Source: an uncultured Aquimarina sp.
Lineage (GTDB): Bacteria > Bacteroidota > Bacteroidia > Flavobacteriales > Flavobacteriaceae
Length of the DNA stretch: 64,000 bases
Reading direction: 5' to 3'
NCBI GenBank assembly: GCA_947498455.1
Contig: CANMKK010000030.1
Span: 1-64,000, forward strand
Below, piece by piece: positions 52,567 through 61,900 of this stretch. The notes beneath the pieces were generated by a model. That model was not told where the DNA came from and did not search any database. It was given only the letters and a program-made list of their open reading frames with translations. The position numbers and the translations under genes are program-made. Numbering within the stretch: position 1 is the first letter of the stretch; each line of letters opens with the position of its first letter.

Positions 52567-53952
52567 ATGCAAAATATACAATTATATGTCCAGAAACATA
52601 AAGACCGTTTTATTAGCGAGCTTATAGAGTTGCTAAAATTACCTTCCATAAGTGCGGATTCTGCTTATGAGAAAGACGTGATTAAAACTGCGGATAAGAT
52701 TAAGGAAAGTTTAGAAAGAGCTGGTTGTGATTTGGTAGAAATATGCGAGACACCTGGATATCCTATTGTATTTGGCGAAAAAATAATCAATCCTGATCTT
52801 CCTACAGTTTTAGTGTACGGTCATTACGATGTGCAACCGCCAGATCCTATTGATCTATGGGATAGCCCTCCTTTTGAACCAATAATAAAGAAAACAGAAA
52901 CCCATCCCGAAGGAGCAATTTTTGCAAGAGGTGCTTGTGATGATAAAGGGCAAATGTTTATGCATGTAAAGGCTTTAGAATTTATGATTGAAACAGGCCA
53001 GCTACCTTGTAATGTAAAGTTTATGATAGAAGGAGAAGAAGAAGTAGGGAGTAAAAGCTTGAGTTGGTTCGTGGAGCGTAATCAAGAAAAGTTGGCTAAT
53101 GATGTTATTTTAATAAGTGATACAGGTATGATTGCCAATGATGTTCCGTCTATAACAACGGGGCTAAGAGGATTAAGTTATGTCGAGGTAGAGATTACTG
53201 GGCCAAACAGGGATTTGCATAGTGGCTTATATGGAGGAGCAGTCGCTAATCCAATTAATATCCTTACTAAGATGATCGCTTCGTTACATGATGAAAATAA
53301 TTATATTACGATACCGGGTTTTTATGATAGGGTAGAAAACCTTTCTAAAGAAGAACGAGCTGAAATGGCAAAGGCTCCTTTTTCTATAGACGCTTATAAA
53401 AAATCATTAGATATTAATGATGTGTATGGCGAAGAAGGATATACTACGAATGAGCGTAATTCCATTCGTCCTACTCTGGATGTAAATGGAATTTGGGGCG
53501 GATATACTGGCGAAGGGGCTAAAACTGTAATTACAAGCAAAGCTTATGCTAAAATATCCATGCGTTTAGTGCCAAATCAAGATTGGGAAGATATTACACA
53601 GTTGTTTAAAAATCATTTCGAAAGTATTGCACCAAAGGCGGTAGCTGTTAAGGTAACGCCACATCATGGGGGGCAAGGGTACGTGACGCCAATTGATAAC
53701 ATAGGTTATCAGGCGGCTAGTAAAGCATATGAAGATTCATTTGGAAAAAAACCTATTCCCCAACGTAGTGGAGGGAGTATTCCAATAGTATCTTTATTTG
53801 AGAAAGAACTAAAAAGTAAAACCATTCTCATGGGGTTTGGGTTGGATAGTGATGCAATTCATTCTCCCAATGAACATTTCGGAATATGGAATTTTCTAAA
53901 AGGAATAGAAACAATCCCTTTGTTCTATAAATATTACACCGAATTGAAATAA
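52567..53952 (+). CDS. M20-family metallodipeptidase (461 aa)
   Basis: The metal-site motifs are VYGHYDVQPPDP (His and Asp ligand region, about residues 80-91), ARGACDDKGQ, and MIEGEEEVGS (catalytic Glu pair). A later DLHSGLYGG and a C-terminal SPNEHF (last His ligand) complete the carnosinase/CNDP-like dipeptidase pattern. Length is typical. There is no signal peptide, so it acts in the cytoplasm on dipeptides. It is a single gene with its own terminator 20 bp downstream. Confidence 0.9.
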   Translation: MQNIQLYVQKHKDRFISELIELLKLPSISADSAYEKDVIKTADKIKESLERAGCDLVEICETPGYPIVFGEKIINPDLPTVLVYGHYDVQPPDPIDLWDSPPFEPIIKKTETHPEGAIFARGACDDKGQMFMHVKALEFMIETGQLPCNVKFMIEGEEEVGSKSLSWFVERNQEKLANDVILISDTGMIANDVPSITTGLRGLSYVEVEITGPNRDLHSGLYGGAVANPINILTKMIASLHDENNYITIPGFYDRVENLSKEERAEMAKAPFSIDAYKKSLDINDVYGEEGYTTNERNSIRPTLDVNGIWGGYTGEGAKTVITSKAYAKISMRLVPNQDWEDITQLFKNHFESIAPKAVAVKVTPHHGGQGYVTPIDNIGYQAASKAYEDSFGKKPIPQRSGGSIPIVSLFEKELKSKTILMGFGLDSDAIHSPNEHFGIWNFLKGIETIPLFYKYYTELK

Positions 53953-53971
53953 TTATTGGATATTAGTCTCT

Positions 53972-53998
53972 AAACACCTTTTTTTAAGGTGTTTTTTT
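53972..53998 (+). terminator. Terminator of the dipeptidase gene
   Basis: AAACACCTT pairs with AAGGTGTTT around a short T-loop; a T-run follows. Confidence 0.8.
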
Positions 53999-54762
53999 AT
54001 GGTCATTTTTTAAGCTTTTTATACATCAACCGAGCTTTCTGAATCCGATAAAATGCTGTTTTGATCGGTGTTTTAATGTGGCTTATGGCATGTGATCTTG
54101 GTTCGAAAGATAGGGTTTGTGAGTTTTTTTACTTAAAAAATAATCACAACTATCCGAAAGTTTTTGTGATGATCTATTTTTCGGAATTAATATGCCACAA
54201 AACAGGCTTTTAAAAACATATAATAGGTAACTTATAAGAATGTATCCTTCTAAAGCATTTTAAGATCTAATTCAATGGTTTTTGCATATTGAAAATTAAT
54301 ATACTGATATTCATTTGTCTTGACTTGTCTCTAGCAGCGTGGTTGCTAACAGTCAAGTCGAAGTATAGCGATCTTGATTTAAAAGTTTCAGATATTAATA
54401 AAAATAATGATATAAAGAGCTTTTAGAGTTGGTAGTTTTTGGGAAATATTTTATTGTAAAAAAGGGAATTAAGTTGTTTTTAAGAACGAGTAATGATGAT
54501 TTAATTGTTAAATTCCCATCATTAATTTTGATATAATAATATTTCAAAATTAGCTAATGATTGTTAGTTATATATCATGTTTTTAATTACTTTTTTAAGT
54601 ATTTTATAGTAAAATTCGGTATTAGAAATAATATTTTTATCTGTAAAATTTTAAAAAAATCACTTAAAAGATAGTATAGTATAAGGTTGAGGTATAATCC
54701 TACATGTTTGAAGAATTAATTAGTATTAGTTTTATTGTTACTTAACACAAAACATACTAATT
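53999..54762. other. Long AT-rich region upstream of the first M43 protease
   Basis: No gene is seen. It holds a nested stem-loop at 54319-54357 and otherwise AT-rich sequence. The promoter of the protease gene should lie in its right-hand part. Confidence 0.45.
54319..54357. repeat. Nested palindrome
   Basis: CTTGACT (54319-54325) pairs with AGTCAAG (54351-54357), and TAGCA (54332-54336) with TGCTA (54344-54348) inside it. The C/G-rich words in AT-rich surroundings suggest a dispersed intergenic repeat; no second copy is in the window. Confidence 0.45.
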
Positions 54763-57700
54763 ATGAAAATTAAAACAATTTTAGCATCACTGATGTTGTG
54801 TTGTGCTTCTGTTTTTTATGCACAACAACAAGAAGTGAGTACGGGGGGCTGTGGTTTTGATGCAGCTACGCAAGAACTTTTAAAAGATCCTGTGGCAAGA
54901 AAAGCGCATGAGGCCTATAACAAATATGCAAAAGAATTTGAAAAGCAACTTGCATCTGGGGCTATAAGTGCAAAAATGAACACTACATATACGATACCTG
55001 TTGTTGTTCATGTTTATGGAAGGGTTCAACATGGGCAAACTATTACTTATGAAAAAGTGAAAAGAGCTATTGAAGTCATTAATGAAGATTTTAATGGTCA
55101 AAATCCAGATTTTAATTCTGTTGATAATTTTTTTAGAAATAGAAGAGGAACATTAAGTATTCGTTTTGCATTAGCTAAGTTAGATCCTAATGGAGCTACA
55201 ACAGACGGGGTGCTATTTCACGAAACAGAAGAAAAGGGTTTCGGATTAAGATCATTTGATAACAATGTGAAAGAATATGCTTGGGATAATTACAAGTATA
55301 TGAATGTTTATATTATGGGGGATGCTCAGAATAATGGAGGATCAACTCAAAGTGGTATTGCGTGGTTGCCTGATACGGGTATGTCGGATGAGAATCTGGC
55401 AAGAGTAGTGTATAACGGACGATACTTGCACGGAAATACGGATACGGAATTTGCATCTATATTTACACATGAATTTGGGCATTACTTAAACCTTTACCAC
55501 ACATTTAATGGTGATGGTTGTAATGACCCTAATGGTGATTTTGTAAGTGATACACCAGTAGAAGATACGAGTCCAACTAATAGAGGATGTGTAGTTGGGG
55601 CGAGTGAATGCGGTAATTTGATCAATTATGAAAATTATATGGGATATGAATCTTCAGGAGGATGTGCAAAAATGTTTACACAAGGACAAGTTACAAGAAT
55701 GGTTACTGGTTTGAACCATCCTGCTAGAAGAACTTTGTGGACAACTAGTAACTTAGCTGCAACTGGTGTCACTTTGGATAAAGCTTATTTTGAAGCAGAT
55801 AATACTGTATTCGAATCTAACAACAATGATGGTTCTTTAGGTAAAAGCTCATATGATATTGTTATTAGAGAAGGTACTTTTGCATTGAGTAGTGGTAACT
55901 TAGCTCAGGGAACCCATTTTAATACAAGTTTACCTAGTGGTCTGTCGGCAGCAATAAGAGTGCTAAACAATACTACAATTAGATTAACTCTTAGTGGTAA
56001 AGCTACAAGTCATGCTAAATCAAATAATGGGGTAGGTAGTATCACATTTAATGATGCTGCAATCACTGGAGGGACTTCAAGTTTAGTTACTAATAAATTA
56101 GCTTTTAACTTTAAGTTTCATGATCCATATAAGGTTGTTTATAATAATATTGCAGATCTGACTGTTAGGACTGGAGCCGTATGGGAGCCTTTTACGATTA
56201 AGGAGTATGGTATGAATAATAAATTTGGAATATTTTTAAATAGCGCTGATTTAGAAATTGAGTCAAATAAAAAGGCTTTAGTGATGGAGGTTGGTACAAG
56301 AAATGTAACCTTGATACAAGCAGATCAACTTATTTCTAGTGCCAGTAACTGGGTAGATGCAGAAGTTTTTCCAAACTTACCTGATGTTAAAACATCTTCA
56401 TATACCACGTGGCATGGAAGAACGGGTTATGTAGGTTTTCAGTTAAGAGGACTAAATGTTCAAACGCTTTATGGGTGGATGAGGATTCGAGTTAATAGTA
56501 ATGGTTCAGAAATGACTTTACTTGATTACGCATATAGTACTAAGCCAAATGGGCCTATCAAAGCTGGAAGCCAAACAATAGAGCCGGACGATCCTACTTG
56601 TACCGATGGTATCCAGAATGGGGATGAAACAGGTGTAGATTGTGGTGGTTCTTGTGAGCCTTGTCAGGTTGATCCAACATGTACAGATGGTATCCAGAAT
56701 GGAAATGAAACCGGAATAGATTGTGGAGGCGATTGTGCGCCGTGTGATACAAGTGTAACCTATTGTAGTGCGGGTAATCAAGGAGCTAATTATATTGCAG
56801 AAGTTACTTTTGGCTCTATATCTAATACAAGTGCGAATAGTGTATATACGGATTATATTTCTCAAAGTACAACAGTCCAAAAAGGTAATTCTGTTACTTT
56901 GACAGTTACTCCTGGGATTATTAGCTCTAATTGGAATTCTAATGTAGTGGGAGGATGGATTGACTGGAATAGAGATGGAGATTTTGAAGATTCTGGAGAA
57001 GAAGTTTTAATGAAGCCTAGAGGTGTTGGAGCAGGATCTGCTACAGTTGTAGTTCCGGATAATGCTCAAACAGGTGCAACTAGATTAAGGGTTCGTTATA
57101 GATGGTATAGTAATCCATCGCCATGTGGAGCGACGGAAGGTGATGAGGTAGAAGATTATACAATAATTGTTGGAGGAACAACGGATCCAACATGTACCGA
57201 TGGTATCCAAAATGGAGATGAGACCGGTGTAGATTGTGGAGGTTCTTGTGAACCTTGTCAGGTGGATCCAACATGTACAGATGGTATCCAGAATGGGGAT
57301 GAGACTGGTGTAGATTGTGGAGGTTCTTGTGACCCTTGTCAAACTAATGTAACATATTGCTCGGCAACAGGTAATAGTGGTCCAGAAGGGATTTCTAACG
57401 TTTCTTTTTCGGGGATTAATAATGCATCTATAAGAAATGCTACGGGTTATGAAGATTTTACCGCTATATCTGGAAATGTAAACGCTGGAACTAGCTATAG
57501 TCTTAGTGTTGATATCATTGGTTATAGAGATGGTGCTGCGGATGAGATTTATGCATTTTTTGATTGGAATATAGATGGGGATTTTGATGATGCAGGAGAA
57601 TCATTGAGTTTGACTAAAACTACAAGTCTTTCAGGTGATGTTTCTGTTGCGGTGCCAGCAACAGCAAAAAATGGAGCTACCAGAATGCGTATTTTGGTGT

Positions 57701-58071
57701 CTTATTATGATCTAGAGAATAGCCCTTGTGATACAGGTACAAATGATGTTCGATATGGAGAATATGAAGATTATACGGTAGTAGTTTCAAATGGTTCTGG
57801 TAAGTCGATTGATGCTAAACAGTTTAGTGTATCTGCTTATCCTAATCCATTTGAGAATAATGTTACTATTGATGTTTCAGAGGTAGATAGTGATTTTATT
57901 CTTAGTGTATATAATCTATTGGGAAAAAGAGTTAAGCATCAGGAATTCAGTAAAAAAACAAATAATATTTCTATAGATATGTCTGGTTTGTCATCAGGGA
58001 ATTATTTTGCAAAAGTGCAGACGAAAAATGGTAATTCAAGTAGCACGGTAAGACTGGTAAAATATAATTAA
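54763..58071 (+). CDS. Secreted M43 metalloprotease with GEVED domains and type IX sorting domain (1102 aa)
   Basis: A signal peptide (about 1-20, VFYAQ) and a pro-region precede the catalytic domain. Its zinc site is HEFGHYLNLYH (His236, Glu237, His240, His246), with the Met-turn region NYENYMGYESSGGCAKMF. A linker domain (about 340-605) follows. Then come two 27-residue Cys-rich units, a GEVED-type beta domain (about 665-800), two more Cys units and a second GEVED (about 865-1005). The C-terminus (SAYPNPFENNVTIDV to the end) is a type-A type IX secretion sorting signal. So the protein crosses the outer membrane and is released or anchored at the surface. A larger paralogue follows downstream. 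Confidence 0.9.
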   Translation: MKIKTILASLMLCCASVFYAQQQEVSTGGCGFDAATQELLKDPVARKAHEAYNKYAKEFEKQLASGAISAKMNTTYTIPVVVHVYGRVQHGQTITYEKVKRAIEVINEDFNGQNPDFNSVDNFFRNRRGTLSIRFALAKLDPNGATTDGVLFHETEEKGFGLRSFDNNVKEYAWDNYKYMNVYIMGDAQNNGGSTQSGIAWLPDTGMSDENLARVVYNGRYLHGNTDTEFASIFTHEFGHYLNLYHTFNGDGCNDPNGDFVSDTPVEDTSPTNRGCVVGASECGNLINYENYMGYESSGGCAKMFTQGQVTRMVTGLNHPARRTLWTTSNLAATGVTLDKAYFEADNTVFESNNNDGSLGKSSYDIVIREGTFALSSGNLAQGTHFNTSLPSGLSAAIRVLNNTTIRLTLSGKATSHAKSNNGVGSITFNDAAITGGTSSLVTNKLAFNFKFHDPYKVVYNNIADLTVRTGAVWEPFTIKEYGMNNKFGIFLNSADLEIESNKKALVMEVGTRNVTLIQADQLISSASNWVDAEVFPNLPDVKTSSYTTWHGRTGYVGFQLRGLNVQTLYGWMRIRVNSNGSEMTLLDYAYSTKPNGPIKAGSQTIEPDDPTCTDGIQNGDETGVDCGGSCEPCQVDPTCTDGIQNGNETGIDCGGDCAPCDTSVTYCSAGNQGANYIAEVTFGSISNTSANSVYTDYISQSTTVQKGNSVTLTVTPGIISSNWNSNVVGGWIDWNRDGDFEDSGEEVLMKPRGVGAGSATVVVPDNAQTGATRLRVRYRWYSNPSPCGATEGDEVEDYTIIVGGTTDPTCTDGIQNGDETGVDCGGSCEPCQVDPTCTDGIQNGDETGVDCGGSCDPCQTNVTYCSATGNSGPEGISNVSFSGINNASIRNATGYEDFTAISGNVNAGTSYSLSVDIIGYRDGAADEIYAFFDWNIDGDFDDAGESLSLTKTTSLSGDVSVAVPATAKNGATRMRILVSYYDLENSPCDTGTNDVRYGEYEDYTVVVSNGSGKSIDAKQFSVSAYPNPFENNVTIDVSEVDSDFILSVYNLLGKRVKHQEFSKKTNNISIDMSGLSSGNYFAKVQTKNGNSSSTVRLVKYN
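56599..56745 (+). repeat. 81-bp Cys-rich coding repeat, 2 units
   Basis: Units begin at 56599 and 56680. Each encodes C-DGIQNG-ETG-DCGG-C-PC with four Cys over 22 residues plus a five-residue Pro-containing linker. Confidence 0.85.
57193..57345 (+). repeat. 81-bp Cys-rich coding repeat, 2 units
   Basis: Units begin at 57193 and 57274, of the same type as those at 56599 and in the downstream protease gene. Confidence 0.85.
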
Positions 58072-58133
58072 ATATATGATATAGTACTGGTTAATACTGA
58101 AATGATATATTGTTTCAGAGTTAGATTTAATCA

Positions 58134-58172
58134 AGTCCAGCAATCAATTAATTGATCGCTGGACTTTTTTTA
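58134..58172 (+). terminator. Terminator of the first M43 protease gene
   Basis: AAGTCCAGC pairs with GCTGGACTT, with an inner ATCAATTAATTGAT palindrome and a T-run after it. It is about 60 bp beyond the stop. Confidence 0.85.
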
Positions 58173-58236
58173 TGTAAAAGTTATTTTGAGTTGATGTTGA
58201 TTAGGAGATGTTTAAAAATAAAGTCTATGGTATGAT

Positions 58237-58396
58237 AATACCAATTTAACCATAATACTTCTGGTTAAAACTTGTTCATTTTTTTATTTTCTTTATCATA
58301 TTTACTATAGCTAATGCTATGAAAAATAATTATAGCGGCATAAATCAAAAAAGCAACTTCGTTTTATCTGAGATGTTTTATAATCAAATCGTATAA
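58237..58396 (+). repeat. MITE-like element, copy 3 (160 bp)
   Basis: It begins AATACCAATTTAACCATAAT like copy 1 and shares GGTTAAAACTTGTTCATTTTT-type and CGGCATAAATCAAAAA words. It ends less perfectly (AAATCGTATAA). It lies between the two protease genes, just after a terminator. Confidence 0.75.
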
Positions 58397-58982
58397 TTCC
58401 CTGAAGCTTGTCTTGAAAAGAAAATGATGGTTTTTGGGAGTATACTTTGTGAACTTGCTCTGAGGTTGTTGATTAAAAGAGTGAGCCTGTTTCTTGTGCT
58501 TAAAACAAGATGATTTTTAAATTTTATATTCATTTAATCTGATATAATAGTTTTTAATCTATTAAAATTTGTTTTTAATTCGAATATTTAGGATTTCATT
58601 TTTTCTGTAATTATGTTAATTTAACATTTTGTTAATATATTAAAGATTGATGTTATTGGTTTTCTCAAGCTTTGTTTTTTTAGTATTGAAAACAATTTTT
58701 CCTTTTTAATGTATTTATATTATTGACTTATAGTGTATTTTAAAATAATGTTGGCGATCTTGGCATTGTTTTGTTAAATTTTTTGTGAGTTATTACTTGA
58801 TATAAAAGTTAATAAAAACTTAAAATAAAAATGTAATTTTTTACCTACAATTAGTTTAATTGAGTTTTTTTTAGTAATATAGCTTGGTATTTAACGCACT
58901 TTACGGTTTAACCGTCTATTCGAAATGGTTTTTGTGTCCCAAAAAACACTTCAAACTTAACTATTTAATAAAAGGAGAACAT
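58397..58982. other. Upstream region of the second M43 protease
   Basis: About 590 bp, AT-rich, with no gene. An odd palindrome ACGGTT-T-AACCGT lies at 58903-58915 in the probable leader. Confidence 0.45.
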
Positions 58983-61900
58983 ATGAAAAAAGTAACTACA
59001 CTTTTTCTACTACTGTTGTTGGCTAGTGTGATGAACGCACAGGTCAATAATGGTTGTGGATCTTCAAAAGCAATGCAGGAATATTTTAAGAATAACCCAA
59101 AAGAATATGAAAACTTCTTAAAATTTAACGATTACACAAGAGATTTTAATAAAGCTACTTTCATGAAGTCAGGAGCAGGAGAAATTGTCATTCCTGTCGT
59201 ATTTCATGTTTATGGAAGAACTCAGAATGAAGCTACAGTAACAGATGAAAAGATTATTAATTCTTTGGAGATGGTTAATGATGATTTTCAAGGATTGAAT
59301 CCAGACTATTATACAGTGGATCCATTATTTACGTCTAGAAAGTCAAGAATGAATATCACTTTTAAACTGGCTAAAATTGATCCTAATGGAAATCCTACTG
59401 ATGGAATAATTGATCATGAAGTGTCAGCAGGACAAGGGAATTATAATAGTGAAATTGTGGCCGCAGATGCTTGGGATAACTACAAGTATATGAATATTTA
59501 TATCACTGCTGATTTGTATGATAATGGAAGTAGTACCAGTTCTGGAGTTGCTTGGTTTCCTAGCACCACTGATTCTGATGCGAACCTCTCTAGGGTTACT
59601 TATAATGGACAATATCTTAAAGGGAATACGGATGATGAATTTGCATCTGTGTTGACCCATGAATTTGGTCATTGGTTAAATCTGTATCATACGTTCGAAG
59701 GTGGTTGTGCTAGTTTTAATCAGGATTATGTAGAAGATACGCCACAAGAAGATATTACTTCTGCGGATGATGCTTGTATGGTGGGAGCTACAGATTGTGG
59801 CGATTCATTGATAAATTATGAAAACTATATGGGGTATGATTCTACCGCTGGATGTGCTAAAATGTTTACAAAAGGACAAACGGACAGGATGTATGCGGCT
59901 TTAAATCATGCTGCTCGTTCCTCGTTGTGGCAGAATGCTAATTTAGTAGCTACAGGTGTTGGAGGTAGCCTAGAAGTGACTCCAAGAATGCATGACGGAG
60001 TTTCTTGGAAAGAAGATGCTAAATCGATAGAAGTGTGTCCAGGAACTAATGTTAAGATAGGAATGCAAAATGTAGGCCTTACTAATGTGTCTATTACAAA
60101 ACCTGATGGATTAGTTGATATTGTGCCAGATGGAGCCACATATTGGAATTTTGATAATGTACAGGAGAGTGACGATGGAGTTTATTTAATTAGATATGAA
60201 GATGCCAATGAAAATTATGGCTTTGCTATTGTTAATCTTTACGTAGGGTATAAAGTCCAACCTTGGATACAATTGGATAATACGACTAATACTGATTATC
60301 TTAATCAAAATGAGATAATAGTTTGTGCTGGTGCTAATATAGGCATAACAACACAGACTAATTTACCCGCAGATGGTACTAGTTCGCTTATGTTGCCAAA
60401 TGGGAATTTATATACAGAGCTTAATAGCAATGGAGTATGGGCATTTGATAACGTGACAGCTAACGATGCCGGAATATATACTTTGATCTATGAGAGATGT
60501 GGGGTAGCATACTCTACAGAGGTAGTTGTGGTGATTGGAAATGAAATTACTCCTTGGGTGGCATTGAATGGTGATTGGCAGCAACGTAATTATGTCGAAG
60601 CATGTCCTGGAGATGAAATTCATTTAGGAATGACAAATGTAGGTACGGAAAATGTAACTATAAGTGGACCAAATGGATTTTTTGATAATACTCCGGATGT
60701 TGGGACAGGGTTTAAGTTTGCTAGTATAACAGATCAGGATTTTGGAACTTATACTATTACCTGGAATGATCCAGAAAGTTGTTCTGGTTCGGTGGAAATT
60801 GAATTAAGACCTACAAGTAGTGCTTTGGATGGATGGGTAAGGGATAATGCAAATTCTTGGACCCAAAGTCGAACACTATTTGCTTGCATAGGAGATAATG
60901 TAGCTCTTGGAACTAATGCAACGTTAGGAGTTACAAACCTTAAGATTACATATCCTAATGGAACGATCGATACTACTCCGGATGAAGCTACGGCTTGGCA
61001 TTTTAATAATATTCAGGAATCTGATACAGGTGTATATACAATAGAATACAATAATGGATCTTGTTACTCAACTACAGATGTTTTTCTTAAGGTAGGTGTT
61101 TCGGATTTAAGTAATAGCATAGAGTATCAGGTTAATAACGATGCTTTTGTGGTTTCGACAAACAATGTTGCGACCATAGATGAAGGAAGTAAAATAACAT
61201 TGAGAATCCCCGATAATTTATTCGAAGGAACAATCAGTTGGACTGGGCCTAATAATTTTAGCTCTACTTATAAAGCAATAGAAATAGCAGATGTGGCATA
61301 TGCAAGTAGTCATGCGGGAATTTATACAGCTACAATTACTCATGATAATAGTTGTGGTAGTTCGTCCGCTGAACAAACTGTGAGTTTTGAGCTTAAATTT
61401 AGTGGAGTTAATGATGCTACCTGTGATGATGGTATCCAGAATGGAGATGAGACCGGAGTTGATTGTGGAGGGTCTTGTGCGCCTTGTGTAGTGGCACCAA
61501 CCTGTGATGATGGTATCCAGAATGGAGATGAGACCGGAGTTGATTGTGGAGGGTCTTGTACGCCTTGCGCAGTAGAACCAACTTGTGATGATGGTATCCA
61601 GAATGGAGATGAGACCGGAGTTGATTGTGGAGGGTCTTGTACGCCTTGTGTAGTAGCACCGACCTGTGATGATGGTATCCAGAATGGAGATGAAACAGGA
61701 GTTGATTGCGGAGGATCATGTAGTCCATGTCAGACCACAGTAACATATTGTGAGGATAGGTCAACCAGAACCTCTGGAGAGCATATAAGTAATGTAGCTA
61801 TTGGTAGCATCAATAATACCACTACTCGATCAATTGATGGGTATGGTGATCATAGTTCTATTTCGACTAATTTAGTAAAAGGTAGTTCGGTTACTGTAAC

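Noticed and set aside
58884..58982. Earlier ATG giving a 1628-residue protease
   Set aside because: The extra 33 residues would precede a clear signal peptide, while the ATG at 58983 has a good ribosome site just upstream.
59906..60139. Opposite-strand open frames across the proteases and TonB receptors
   Set aside because: They are shadows of long genes with signal peptides and known domains on the other strand.
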